From Mollicutes bacterium (lineage in GTDB: Bacteria; Bacillota_I; Bacilli_A; Izemoplasmatales; Izemoplasmataceae): a stretch of DNA of 41,031 nt. A program made the translations under genes and the position numbers. Shown here piece after piece: positions 1 through 7,781 of the stretch (its first letter is position 1; each line of letters starts with the position of its first letter). The DNA lies in assembly GCA_003554025.1 (NCBI GenBank), contig PWFC01000036.1, positions 1 to 41,031 of the forward strand, read 5' to 3'. A model generated the notes under the pieces. That model worked only from the letters and a program-made list of their open reading frames with translations. It was not told the origin of the DNA and ran no database searches.

Positions 1-2
1 AA

Positions 3-659
3 GACGCCCGTGAACTCAGCCGCATCATGGTCAAAATCGGCAAGAACTTCGGCAAGAAAGTGACCGCCTTCATCACCGACATGAGCCAACCCCTCGGTTA
101 TGCGGTCGGGAACAAGCTCGAGGTCGTAGAAGCCATCCAGACCCTTCAAGGAAACGGCCCCGAGGACTTGCAGAAGCTGTGCACCGAAATCGGCAGCTAT
201 CTGGTCCATAACGCCGGTTTGAGCGAAACGCTCAAACAAGCGCGGGAAATGGTCGAGAAGAAGTATGGCACCCTCGAGGCGAGCGACTTGTTCAAAGAAA
301 TGGTCAAGGCCCAAAAGGGCGAATACCCCGACTTGAACGACTTCATCCACAACGAAACGCTGATCGCCGTAAAAAGCGAAAAAGAAGGGTATGTCAAAAG
401 CTTGAACGCCCTTGATATAGGCTTGAGCGCGATGCGCCTCGGTGCAGGACGCGAAACGAAAGACGACACCATCGACACCGACGTCGGCATCGTCCTCAAC
501 AAAAAAGTCGGCGACAAGGTGGAAAAAGACGAGGTCCTCGCCTACGTCTACAACAACAAAGACGACATCACCGACGAAGTGAAAACCATCTTGAACGCGT
601 TCGACATCACCGAAGAATACGTCGAAAAGCCCTCGCTCATTGTCGAAATCGTCGAATAA
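3..659 (+). CDS. pdp: Pyrimidine-nucleoside phosphorylase, C-terminal part (5' truncated by window)
   Basis: This family phosphorolyses thymidine, deoxyuridine and uridine to the free base and (deoxy)ribose-1-phosphate in cytosolic pyrimidine salvage. The reading frame is open from the first bases of the window, so the N-terminal half lies outside; an internal ATG at 27 is not the real start. What is visible is the end of the central alpha/beta domain, with the DMSQPLGYAVGN and GNGPEDLQKLC motifs typical of thymidine/pyrimidine-nucleoside phosphorylases, followed by the small C-terminal domain. That domain includes a segment like the biotinyl/lipoyl fold (GRETKDDTIDTDVGIVLNKK, then GDKVEKDEVLAYVY). 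The gene ends in TAA and is followed at once by a strong terminator, so it closes its operon. It could be called deoA instead; the Gram-positive type (Pdp) fits better by context. Confidence 0.93.
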   Translation, partial: DARELSRIMVKIGKNFGKKVTAFITDMSQPLGYAVGNKLEVVEAIQTLQGNGPEDLQKLCTEIGSYLVHNAGLSETLKQAREMVEKKYGTLEASDLFKEMVKAQKGEYPDLNDFIHNETLIAVKSEKEGYVKSLNALDIGLSAMRLGAGRETKDDTIDTDVGIVLNKKVGDKVEKDEVLAYVYNNKDDITDEVKTILNAFDITEEYVEKPSLIVEIVE

Positions 660-665
660 ATTCGA

Positions 666-692
666 CCCTTCCCGGGTGGGAAGGGTTTTTTC
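666..692 (+). terminator. Rho-independent terminator after the nucleoside phosphorylase
   Basis: Perfect 8-bp stem CCCTTCCC (666-673) with GGGAAGGG (678-685), a GGGT loop, and a run of six T from 686. Confidence 0.93.
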
Positions 693-726
693 TTGAAATT
701 CGGTGTGTGCAAGCGGCAAACTTTGG

Positions 727-744
727 TATAATGTCCTTAGGAGG
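727..744 (+). promoter_or_regulatory. -10 element and strong RBS of the VOC gene
   Basis: TATAAT at 727-732 with no convincing -35, then TAGGAGG at 738-744. The RBS lies 7 nt before the ATG at 752 and only 1 nt before the ATG at 746, which decides the start at 752. Confidence 0.6.
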
Positions 745-751
745 GATGCAC

Positions 752-1105
752 ATGATTGACGCAATCCATTTTTACAAGGCTTACGACCTCGACAACGTCC
801 GGAGGTTTTATGGAGACGTTTTGAGCTTGAAACTGTACAAGGACCAAGGGTCCTGCTTGATTTACGACATGAACGGCCACGGCAAGATCGGCTTTTGCAC
901 GCATCATCCCAAGTTCCGGGCGGATTCGACGTGCATCACGTTCGTCTACGAGCGCAAAGAAGACGTCGAAAGGATGCATCAGCACTTGAAAACGCGCGCG
1001 AAAGACGTCGGCCGTCCGGCGCTCAACGACAAGCTCAAAATCTACCATTTTTTCGCGAAAGACTTTGAAGGCCACACGCTCGAATTTCAAACCTTCTTGT
1101 ATTGA
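752..1105 (+). CDS. VOC (glyoxalase/bleomycin-resistance fold) family protein
   Basis: A 117-residue protein of the vicinal oxygen chelate fold. It starts with a beta strand carrying a likely metal ligand (IHFYKAYDLDNVRRFYGDVL), the usual opening of glyoxalase/dioxygenase-like VOC proteins. It ends with the hallmark GHTLEFQ, where the Glu is the second typical ligand. One VOC module is present, so the protein would act as a dimer. Members include glyoxalase I, fosfomycin and bleomycin resistance proteins and dioxygenases; nothing here fixes the substrate. The gene is monocistronic, with its own TATAAT box before it and a terminator directly after its TGA. The ATG at 752 is chosen from RBS spacing. 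Confidence 0.8.
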   Translation: MIDAIHFYKAYDLDNVRRFYGDVLSLKLYKDQGSCLIYDMNGHGKIGFCTHHPKFRADSTCITFVYERKEDVERMHQHLKTRAKDVGRPALNDKLKIYHFFAKDFEGHTLEFQTFLY

Positions 1106-1109
1106 AAAT

Positions 1110-1131
1110 CGCTTCCATAGAAGCGTTTTTC
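1110..1131 (+). terminator. Terminator after the VOC gene
   Basis: CGCTTC (1110-1115) pairs with GAAGCG (1120-1125) around a 4-nt loop, followed by five T. Confidence 0.85.
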
Positions 1132-1157
1132 TTTGTCCATAATTTCGCGTGTTTGCG

Positions 1158-1185
1158 TTGCGTTTTGACCACACTGTGTTATACT
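1158..1185 (+). promoter_or_regulatory. Promoter of the TPP riboswitch-thiT transcript
   Basis: TTGCGT (1158-1163), 16-bp spacer, TATACT (1180-1185). Transcription should start near 1192, just before the riboswitch aptamer. Confidence 0.65.
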
Positions 1186-1201
1186 GAATGTGTCGATAAA
1201 A

Positions 1202-1332
1202 TCAGGGGAGCTTAGAGAACTAGGCTGAGACATTCTTGATACTAGAATGAACCTTACCTGATCTGGGTAATGCCAGCGTAGGATGAATCTTTTTAGATTG
1301 AGCTTTGTCCTAGGCGAGGACAAAGTTTTTTA
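1202..1332 (+). promoter_or_regulatory. TPP riboswitch (THI element) with terminator expression platform
   Basis: The aptamer has the conserved thiamine pyrophosphate elements: GGGGAGC near the 5' end, CTGAGA at 1225-1230, and the 3' part from CCTGATCTGG (from 1257) through TAATGCCAGCGTAGG, ending at 1282. It is followed by a terminator hairpin, CTTTGTCC (1303-1310) with GGACAAAG (1318-1325) and a T run to 1332. The known logic of this class is that TPP binding stabilises the terminator and shuts off the transporter gene. The thiT gene begins 21 nt later, so the assignment is consistent with function. Confidence 0.95.
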
Positions 1333-1353
1333 TTTTATTGAGGAGTGATTTAC

Positions 1354-1908
1354 TTGTCCGAATCCCGCATCAACAGCAAACAACTGACCGAAATAAGCAT
1401 TCTCTTGGCGCTTGCGATTGTGATCGAACTCGCCTTCCGCGTCATTCCCCGCCAACCTCAGGGCGGAAGCATCGATTTGACCATGCTGCCGCTTTTCATC
1501 ATCGCCTATCGTCAAGGCCTTCAAAAGGGCATATTGGCCGGAATGGTGTTTGGGTTGCTGAACTTGCTCATCAGCGGTTTGGCGCTTTACCACTGGGGCG
1601 TTTTGTTCTTCGATTATCTGTTCGCTTTTGGCGTCTTGGGCCTTAGCGCCTTATTCTTTCGCATCAACAAAGACAGCGTCAAATACTTTGTCGTCGGCGT
1701 TGTCGTCGCCGGCATGTTGCGCTTTGTCTTTCATTATCTCAGCGGCATCATCTTCTTTGGGGAATTCGCCCCCGAAGGCACCCCCGTGGCTCTGTATTCC
1801 CTTACCTACAACATGACCTACATGGCCCCTTCGATTGCGCTTACGGCCATTGTGGGCGCTTTGCTATTCGTCCGCTTGAGAGAAATACTGCAGCAAGATT
1901 TAACGTAA
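1354..1908 (+). CDS. thiT: Thiamine transporter S-component ThiT (energy-coupling factor type)
   Basis: The substrate-binding membrane subunit of an ECF transporter that captures thiamine; the energising EcfA/A'/T module is encoded elsewhere. About 184 residues with six hydrophobic segments, close to the ThiT norm. Diagnostic stretches are RQPQGGSIDLTMLPLF after the first helix and the later RFVFHYLSGIIFFGEFAP, both typical of ThiT substrate contacts. The start is taken as TTG at 1354, because AGGAG at 1341-1345 lies 8 nt before it; a GTG at 1345 overlaps the RBS itself. The TPP riboswitch directly upstream gives independent support. It is a single-gene unit closed by a terminator. Confidence 0.93.
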   Translation: MSESRINSKQLTEISILLALAIVIELAFRVIPRQPQGGSIDLTMLPLFIIAYRQGLQKGILAGMVFGLLNLLISGLALYHWGVLFFDYLFAFGVLGLSALFFRINKDSVKYFVVGVVVAGMLRFVFHYLSGIIFFGEFAPEGTPVALYSLTYNMTYMAPSIALTAIVGALLFVRLREILQQDLT

Positions 1909-1936
1909 CGCTCTTACGTCCCCGATTTTATCCGAC

Positions 1937-1966
1937 AAAGGAAGCCCGTTTGGGTTTCCTTTTTTC
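1937..1966 (+). terminator. Terminator after thiT
   Basis: AAGGAAGCCC (1938-1947) pairs with GGGTTTCCTT (1952-1961; one G-U pair), loop GTTT, followed by a T run. Confidence 0.88.
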
Positions 1967-2001
1967 TTGTGTTTTGTATTTTTTCCCTTTGTTGTTTCAT
2001 G

Positions 2002-2007
2002 TATAAT
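2002..2007 (+). promoter_or_regulatory. -10 element of the glgA-glgC operon
   Basis: TATAAT at 2002-2007, 18 bp before the glgA ATG, with GGAGGG as RBS in between. No clear -35 at the ideal distance (T-rich stretch only). Confidence 0.55.
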
Positions 2008-2024
2008 GAAAGTGGAGGGATACT

Positions 2025-3464
2025 ATGAAGATTATGATGATTGGCACGGAAGCGACCCCTTTTGCGAAAACGGGCGGCCTTGCCGATGTGCTTGGCAGTT
2101 TGCCGAAGGCCCTCAGCGAGATGGGCCATGAAGTCTGTGTGGTTTTGCCCAAGCACCAAACAATCAAGGAACATTACGACGAACGCTTGAAATTCGTCGA
2201 CAAGACACGCATCAAAGTCCGCGACAAAAAAGAATACGCCGGATTCGAAGTTTTAACCCATGAAGGCGTGAACTTTTATTTCGTCGACAACGAGTACTAT
2301 TTCGGTTACCGCGAAAACCTTTATGGAGATTTTGACGACGGCGAACGCTATGGGTTTTTCAACCACGCCGCCCTTGCGCTCGTCGAACGTTTGCACCCCG
2401 ATGCGGACGTGCTTCATCTCCACGATTGGCCGGCGGGCTTGATTCCCTATATTTTAAAAGCCACCGACTTGTATCCGAAAACCAAACGTCGCGCCAAAAC
2501 GCTTTTCACCATTCACAACATCGCTTATCAAGGGCATTTCGATAGAAACCTGCTTCCGTATTTGAACGTTCCCTACGCCCACGACCTTGAATACGGCGGC
2601 GCCATCAACTTTCTCAAATGCGCCATCGTCACTTCGGACGCTTTGAGCACGGTGAGCGAGACCTATGCCGAAGAATTGCAATATGCGTATTTCGGCTACG
2701 GCATGGAAGACCTCCTTCACGAACGCGCCGACGATTTTAAAGGCATCATGAACGGCATCGACTACAGCGAATTCGATCCGAAAAACGACCCCTACATCGC
2801 CAAAAATTACGGCCTTCACAATTACTTGAAAGGCAAAGCCGAAAACAAGCAAGCGCTTTTGAAGATGTTCCACCTTGAGAACCTAAAAAAGCCGCTTTTG
2901 GGCATCGTCTCCCGCTTGACCGACCAAAAAGGGTTCACGCTTCTTAGCGACGCGCTTGAACCGCTGTTAAAAGAAGGACGGATACAGTGCGTCGTTTTGG
3001 GCACGGGCGACGAAGAACTGCACGATTTTTTCGACGCCTTGCGAAAAAAATACCCGAAGCATCTGGGGCTTTACTTCGGCTATAGCGACAAAATCGCCCG
3101 GCAGGTCTATGCGGGCGCCGATTTCTTCCTCATGCCCTCGCGCTACGAGCCCTGCGGCCTTGCGCAACTCATCAGCTTCCGATACGGCACACTGCCGATT
3201 GTCCGAATGACCGGGGGCCTAAAAGATTCCGTCGAGCCCTACAACAAATACACCGGCACGGGCAACGGTTTCGGTTTCCAAAATTTCGATGGAAGCGATT
3301 TGCTTAGGACGCTTTTTGAAGCGCTTGAAGCCTACGAAAACAAAGACCATTTCAAAAAACTGATGCGCCGCGCCATGCGCGAAGATTTCAGCTGGCGTGA
3401 AAGCGCCAAGCAATACGACAAGCTTTATGAATCCTTAAAAGGAGGCACGCCATGGAAACTTTAG
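2025..3464 (+). CDS. glgA: Glycogen synthase (GT5)
   Basis: Transfers glucose from ADP-glucose to the non-reducing end of an alpha-1,4-glucan in the cytosol. Length 479 residues, normal for bacterial GlgA. The N-terminal [16 protein letters not shown] carries the sugar-nucleotide-binding Lys (K15). The second Rossmann domain opens around VSRLTDQKG, and the catalytic-side motif [18 protein letters not shown] is followed by the TGGLKDSV loop, as in GT5 enzymes. The ATG at 2025 has a GGAGGG RBS. The gene overlaps the next one, glgC, by 13 nt, so the two are translationally coupled. No branching enzyme or phosphorylase gene is next to it in this window. Confidence 0.96.
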   Translation: MKIMMIGTEATPFAKTGGLADVLGSLPKALSEMGHEVCVVLPKHQTIKEHYDERLKFVDKTRIKVRDKKEYAGFEVLTHEGVNFYFVDNEYYFGYRENLYGDFDDGERYGFFNHAALALVERLHPDADVLHLHDWPAGLIPYILKATDLYPKTKRRAKTLFTIHNIAYQGHFDRNLLPYLNVPYAHDLEYGGAINFLKCAIVTSDALSTVSETYAEELQYAYFGYGMEDLLHERADDFKGIMNGIDYSEFDPKNDPYIAKNYGLHNYLKGKAENKQALLKMFHLENLKKPLLGIVSRLTDQKGFTLLSDALEPLLKEGRIQCVVLGTGDEELHDFFDALRKKYPKHLGLYFGYSDKIARQVYAGADFFLMPSRYEPCGLAQLISFRYGTLPIVRMTGGLKDSVEPYNKYTGTGNGFGFQNFDGSDLLRTLFEALEAYENKDHFKKLMRRAMREDFSWRESAKQYDKLYESLKGGTPWKL

Positions 3465-4687
3465 CGCTCATTTTGGCGGGAGGACGAGGTTCCCGCCTCG
3501 ACATCCTAAGCGAAAAACGCGTCAAACCCGCCGTGCCCTTCGCGGGCAAATACCGAATCATCGACTTCACGTTGAGCAACTGCAGCAACTCCGGCATCTA
3601 CCACATCGGCATTCTCACCCAATACCATCCGCTTTCCTTGAACGAACACATCGGGGTGGGGAAGGCCTGGGACCTCGACCGGCGCGACACGAAGCTTTCG
3701 CTTTTGCAGCCGGATCGAAAATGGTACAAAGGCACCGCCGATTCGGTCAAGCAAAATCTCGATTACATCAAACGCTCCGGCGCGCAATACGTCATCGTTC
3801 TATCGGGCGCCCATATTTACAAGATGGATTACCGGAAAATGATCAAGCAGCACAAAGAAAAAAACGCCGACCTCACCATCGCCGTGCAAAAAGTCGCATG
3901 GGAGGACACGCACCGCTTCGGCATTTTGAACACCGACGACGACATGAAGATTCACGAATTCCAAGAGAAGCCCAAAAAGGCGAAAAGCAACCTCGCTTCC
4001 ATGGGTATATACGTTTTCAACACGGATACGCTCATCGACGCTTTGAACAGCGTCGAAGCCGACGACCTCGATTTCGGCAAACACGTCATTCCGCATTTGA
4101 TCGGCGGCAACGTCTACGCTTACATCTTCGAGGGATACTGGAAGGATGTCGGCACTTACGACGCCTACCTTGACGCCAACCTCGAACTCACCAGCACCGT
4201 CGACAAGATTCCTTTGGACATGTACGACCGCAATTGGCGCATCTACACCCGCAGCGAAGAGATGCCCTCGGTGAAAATCGGCAGCAAAGCCACGCTCAAA
4301 CAAGTGCTCGTTTCGAACGGTTCAATCGTTGCCGGAGAAGTCACAAGAAGCGTTTTGTCTCCGGGCGTCATCGTCCATCCGCACGCCAAGGTCATCAACA
4401 GCGTTGTGATGAACGATTGTATCATCGAAGAAGGGGCAATCGTCGAGGACGCCATTTTGGACAAAGACGTGCGCATCGGCAAAAACGCCGTCGTTGGCAA
4501 GGGCGAGCGCTCTACGCCGAACAAGGAACGCCCCGATTTGCTTTTTAGCGGCTTGAACGTGCTCGGCAAAGGCTCTTATGTGGCCGAAGGCGTCACCATC
4601 GAACGCAACTGCCGCATTTTCCCGGGCGTCCGCATTGAAAAAACGCCCGTCAAAAGCGGCGCAACGCTTTATCCTTCCGAAAAATAA
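3452..4687 (+). CDS. glgC: Glucose-1-phosphate adenylyltransferase, catalytic Asp replaced by Ala
   Basis: The family makes ADP-glucose from ATP and glucose-1-phosphate, the first step of glycogen synthesis. The 411 residues show a nucleotidyltransferase domain ([51 protein letters not shown]) and a left-handed beta-helix C-terminal domain from about residue 285. All motifs are of GlgC rather than of the non-catalytic GlgD paralogue. The oddity is [11 protein letters not shown]: the usual motif is GDHIYK, and the Asp (E. coli D142, reported as important for catalysis) is Ala here at residue 120 (codon GCC, 3809-3811). If real, the protein may be a regulatory subunit or poorly active. ATG 3452 has GGAGG upstream inside the end of glgA. 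Confidence 0.93.
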   Translation: METLALILAGGRGSRLDILSEKRVKPAVPFAGKYRIIDFTLSNCSNSGIYHIGILTQYHPLSLNEHIGVGKAWDLDRRDTKLSLLQPDRKWYKGTADSVKQNLDYIKRSGAQYVIVLSGAHIYKMDYRKMIKQHKEKNADLTIAVQKVAWEDTHRFGILNTDDDMKIHEFQEKPKKAKSNLASMGIYVFNTDTLIDALNSVEADDLDFGKHVIPHLIGGNVYAYIFEGYWKDVGTYDAYLDANLELTSTVDKIPLDMYDRNWRIYTRSEEMPSVKIGSKATLKQVLVSNGSIVAGEVTRSVLSPGVIVHPHAKVINSVVMNDCIIEEGAIVEDAILDKDVRIGKNAVVGKGERSTPNKERPDLLFSGLNVLGKGSYVAEGVTIERNCRIFPGVRIEKTPVKSGATLYPSEK

Positions 4688-4688
4688 A

Positions 4689-4762
4689 AAAAGCAGGATT
4701 TTGCCCCTCCTTCTCTCCATAGGGTGTTTTATGTTTCCCGGGGCCATGCATCCTGCTTTTTT
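4689..4762. terminator. Bidirectional terminator between glgC and recU
   Basis: AAAAGCAGGAT (4689-4699) pairs with ATCCTGCTTTT (4750-4760); inner GCCCC/GGGGC can extend the stem. The A run on one side and T run on the other serve both converging genes. The right end overlaps the recU stop codon. Confidence 0.75.
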
Positions 4763-5346
4763 CATCGCTTGTTCATGTCTTTTAAGTACCGATCGACAGC
4801 GCTTAAGTAATCGAGTCTCGGCGAAACGGATTCTTGAATCGGATAGCCTTCCTTCTCGATTTCGGCGATTGTCATCGATTTTCGGCCCTTTTCGGCGCGC
4901 TTCAAATAGGTTTCAATCCTTTCAAAAGGCAGAAGAAACACGGTGTTGAGCGTTTCGACTTTCAAAAGGATGAACGCGACGCCGCCGTGAGCCTTTACGC
5001 CGCGCAAATGCCGGATTTGGTGGTCGTGGATGTTTTTGAGGGCGTAAGACGTCTTGTGCTTGGTCTCCTTAACGTCGAAATCGATGTATAAGCCCTTGTA
5101 CACGCCGTTATAATCCGTGGTCGAGGGCTTGCGGAAGTACGCTTCGGTGATTTTCGCCATCTCCCTGCGCGGATAGTCGACGTTGACAATCTGCACGGGC
5201 GTGGGTTTTTTGTGGATGAGGGCCTTGCCGTGTTCGATGTAGTAGGCGTTGGTTTCGTCGATCAGTTTTTCAAGCCCCATCCCGCGGTTGCTTTGGTTGA
5301 TGCGGGGCTTCCGATACGTCTTCTTGGTGGTAGGGTATTTGATCAT
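4762..5346 (-). CDS. recU: Holliday junction resolvase RecU
   Basis: Cuts four-way DNA junctions at the end of homologous recombination in Bacillota and Mollicutes, working with RuvAB. About 194 residues, like B. subtilis RecU. The N-terminal NRGMGLEKLIDETNAYY, the central IHKKPTPVQIVNVDYP and the nuclease core TTDYNGVYKGLYIDF are clear. The metal-binding set known from B. subtilis (Asp88, Glu101, Lys103) maps to D78, D91 and K93 here, so the Glu is replaced by Asp. The start ATG at 5346 has AGGTGA at the right distance; a GTG at 5355 lies inside that RBS. The gene stands alone, convergent with glgC and divergent from rnj. Confidence 0.93.
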   Translation of the reverse strand: MIKYPTTKKTYRKPRINQSNRGMGLEKLIDETNAYYIEHGKALIHKKPTPVQIVNVDYPRREMAKITEAYFRKPSTTDYNGVYKGLYIDFDVKETKHKTSYALKNIHDHQIRHLRGVKAHGGVAFILLKVETLNTVFLLPFERIETYLKRAEKGRKSMTIAEIEKEGYPIQESVSPRLDYLSAVDRYLKDMNKR

Positions 5347-5445
5347 AGGCGTCACCTCATGTTCAGTGTATCACAAAAAACGAGGGAGAACACGAGAAAA
5401 AAACCGACAAATCTCTTGCAAGATGAAGGCATTTGTGGGATGCTA

Positions 5446-5454
5446 TGTTATAAT
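5446..5454 (+). promoter_or_regulatory. Extended -10 promoter of the RNase J gene
   Basis: TGT followed by TATAAT (5449-5454) forms an extended -10. A TTGCAA further upstream (5416-5421) is too far to be its -35. RBS AGGAGG follows before the ATG at 5493. Confidence 0.6.
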
Positions 5455-5492
5455 GATTTCGAAAGAAACGCCATGCATTAGGAGGCAAACTT

Positions 5493-7172
5493 ATGGCACA
5501 AATCGACATATACGCACTCGGCGGCCTTGGCGAACAGGGCAAAAACATGTACGTCCTTGAAGTCAATCAAGGCATCTTCATCTTGGACGCCGGTCTCAAA
5601 TATCCGACCGACGAACTCTACGGCGTCGATGCGATTCTGCCGGATTTCACGCATTTGAAACGCAACCGCGACCGCATTCGTGGCCTTTTTTTGAGCCACG
5701 GACACGAAGACCACATCGGCGCGGTCCCAAAACTGTTAAAAGAATTGTCCATGCCGATTTACGGCACCTATTTCACCTTGGCCCTTTTGAAAGACGCCAT
5801 GCAAGATCAGTCCTTAGACCCGGAAAACTACGAATTCCACACCATCACCAAAGACGACACGCTTACTTTCAAAAACACGGAAGTTTCTTTTTACCAAACC
5901 ACCCACTCCATCCCCGAATCCGTCGGGATGGCGTTTCAAACCGAAGACGGCGTCATCGTTTACAGCCCCGATTACACCTTTGACCAAAACGTCGCGGCGG
6001 CGTATAAGACCTCTTTTGAGCGTCTCGCCCACATCGCCCGTCAAAACGTTCTCGCTTTGCTTACGGAAAGCACGGGGGCCGAACACCGAGGCTTTTCCCG
6101 TACGAGCCAGCATATGGACTACGAACTGAACCAGGCGTTTTTGAAAGCCAAAGGGCATAGAATCATCGTCACGTCGTATTCGACCGATATTTTCCGCATC
6201 CAAAAGGCGGTCGACATTGCCCTGAAATACAACCGCAAAATCGCCATCATCGGCCGTAAGGCGCAACGGATGGTCGACATCGCCATCAACCTCGGGGTGC
6301 TCAAAATCCCCGACGACAAACTGCTCAAGCTCAAATTCATCGACGACAAAAACAAAAACACCTTAGAAGACAGCGTCGTCTTAGTGACAGGCGACCGCCA
6401 CGAGCCGTTTTACATGCTCCAACGCATGATGCGGAAATTAGACCGGCTCATTCATCTCAACAGCAAAGACCACATCATCATGATGACCCCACCGGTCCCC
6501 GGCACTGAAAAAATCGCCGCCCGGACCTTAGACATCCTTTATCGAAACGACATCACCATCACAAAAATCGACCCCGAATCGCTTCCCCCCGCCCATGCGA
6601 GCAGCGAGGACGTCAAGTTGCTCGCCAACATCCTCCGTCCGAAATACTTCATTCCGATCATCGGCGAATACCGCCATTTCTACGCCATGCGCAAAATCGC
6701 CAAAGAAATCGGTTATCAGGACGATGAAATTTTCACCTTGCAAAACGGACAAGTCCTTCGCATCGTAGACGGCGAGGCCAAGGGCATCGCCGACAAGGTC
6801 AAAAGCGGAGAGACATTGGTCGATGGCATTTTGGAAGGCGACGTGCACGACGTCGTGCTCAAAGACCGCGAAATTCTCTCCCAAGACGGCATGATGCTTG
6901 TCATCGCCCATTTGAACGCCCGCAAGAAGAAGACGGTCGGCGACATCGAAGTGATGAGCCGCGGCTTCGTCTACATGAAAGAAAACGAAGAACTCGTGCA
7001 AAAAGTCGGAGAAATTTATCGAAACATCGCCGAGCAGATGCTTTCTAAAAAGCAAATCGACTTCCGCAAGTTCAAAGAAAAGATTCGCGAGGAAGTCAGC
7101 CGTTTTCTTTTCAAAGAAACCCGGAGACGCCCCATCGTCATTCCCGTGCTTATCGACGTACCCAAAGAATAA
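5493..7172 (+). CDS. rnj: Ribonuclease J
   Basis: A metallo-beta-lactamase/beta-CASP ribonuclease with 5'-3' exonuclease and endonuclease activity, central to mRNA turnover and rRNA maturation in Gram-positives. The 559 residues match the family. The zinc site SHGHEDHIGAVPKL lies near residue 70, the beta-CASP region includes LLTESTGAEHRGFSRT and VTSYSTDIFRIQ, a HASSEDVKLL segment follows, and the C-terminal domain is complete. Only one copy is seen, so J1 and J2 cannot be told apart. The ATG has RBS AGGAGG. In Bacillus rnjA follows rpoY; no such gene is upstream here. The Nudix gene begins 13 nt after the stop, so the two form an operon. Confidence 0.95.
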   Translation: MAQIDIYALGGLGEQGKNMYVLEVNQGIFILDAGLKYPTDELYGVDAILPDFTHLKRNRDRIRGLFLSHGHEDHIGAVPKLLKELSMPIYGTYFTLALLKDAMQDQSLDPENYEFHTITKDDTLTFKNTEVSFYQTTHSIPESVGMAFQTEDGVIVYSPDYTFDQNVAAAYKTSFERLAHIARQNVLALLTESTGAEHRGFSRTSQHMDYELNQAFLKAKGHRIIVTSYSTDIFRIQKAVDIALKYNRKIAIIGRKAQRMVDIAINLGVLKIPDDKLLKLKFIDDKNKNTLEDSVVLVTGDRHEPFYMLQRMMRKLDRLIHLNSKDHIIMMTPPVPGTEKIAARTLDILYRNDITITKIDPESLPPAHASSEDVKLLANILRPKYFIPIIGEYRHFYAMRKIAKEIGYQDDEIFTLQNGQVLRIVDGEAKGIADKVKSGETLVDGILEGDVHDVVLKDREILSQDGMMLVIAHLNARKKKTVGDIEVMSRGFVYMKENEELVQKVGEIYRNIAEQMLSKKQIDFRKFKEKIREEVSRFLFKETRRRPIVIPVLIDVPKE

Positions 7173-7184
7173 AGAGGTCATGTT

Positions 7185-7664
7185 ATGATTATTGAATTTT
7201 TCGAAGACAACCTTCCCAAAGAATCCTTCGAACATCTAACCCCCCATAAAGCCGTACGCGCCGTCGTGCAAAACAACGAGGACGTTTGCTTGGTGTATTT
7301 GCGCAACGTCGACCGTTACACCTTGCCGGGCGGCGGCATATCCGGCGACGAAACGCCTCTAGAGGCTTTGAGAAGGGAACTCTACGAAGAAACGGGTGTA
7401 GAAATTGTCGAAGCTTCACCCACCGTTACGCTCAAAGAGCATTTCCGCGACTCCGTCTGGCACCATCATTTTTACCGCGTGAAAACCAACACCGCGGCGC
7501 CAAAGCCGCAAAAACTCACCCCGGAAGAAAAATCGCTGGGGTTTGAGGTTTTCTTCACAACGGTAACGGACGCAATTGATCGTTTCATGATGGAAAGCGA
7601 TAAGAATCCCTACACCAACCAGATCCACAAACGCGAGCTCATGGGCCTGCTTCACAGTTTGTGA
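7185..7664 (+). CDS. Nudix hydrolase
   Basis: Hydrolyses a nucleoside diphosphate linked to another moiety; the substrate is not predictable. The 159-residue protein has an intact Nudix box at about residues 50-72 (GGISGDETPLEALRRELYEE then TGVEI), matching G-x5-E-x7-REUxEExGU with all metal-binding Glu residues. A second ATG five bases upstream is out of frame and hits a stop at once, so 7185 is the start; AGAGG serves as RBS. It is the second gene after rnj, and a terminator follows. An mRNA-decapping (RppH-like) role beside RNase J is attractive but is only inferred from position. Confidence 0.88.
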   Translation: MIIEFFEDNLPKESFEHLTPHKAVRAVVQNNEDVCLVYLRNVDRYTLPGGGISGDETPLEALRRELYEETGVEIVEASPTVTLKEHFRDSVWHHHFYRVKTNTAAPKPQKLTPEEKSLGFEVFFTTVTDAIDRFMMESDKNPYTNQIHKRELMGLLHSL

Positions 7665-7667
7665 ACC

Positions 7668-7702
7668 AACGGCGGGAAACGGTAACGTTCCGCCGTTTTT
7701 TA
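7668..7702 (+). terminator. Terminator after the rnj-Nudix operon
   Basis: AACGGCGGGAA (7668-7678) pairs with TTCCGCCGTT (7688-7697), followed by T residues. Confidence 0.9.
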
Positions 7703-7724
7703 CGGGAAAATCTTAGTGTATTTG

Positions 7725-7752
7725 TTTACAAAAACGCCCATTATGTTATAAT
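7725..7752 (+). promoter_or_regulatory. Promoter of tig
   Basis: TTTACA (7725-7730), 16-bp spacer, TATAAT (7747-7752) preceded by TGT (extended -10). RBS AGGAGG lies ahead of the ATG at 7782. Confidence 0.82.
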
Positions 7753-7781
7753 TAACAAGAGTCAAAAATAGGAGGTAAAGA

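Noticed and set aside
3452-4687. GlgD rather than GlgC
   Set aside because: Motifs [27 protein letters not shown] and YWKDVGT are of the GlgC type; only one catalytic residue differs.
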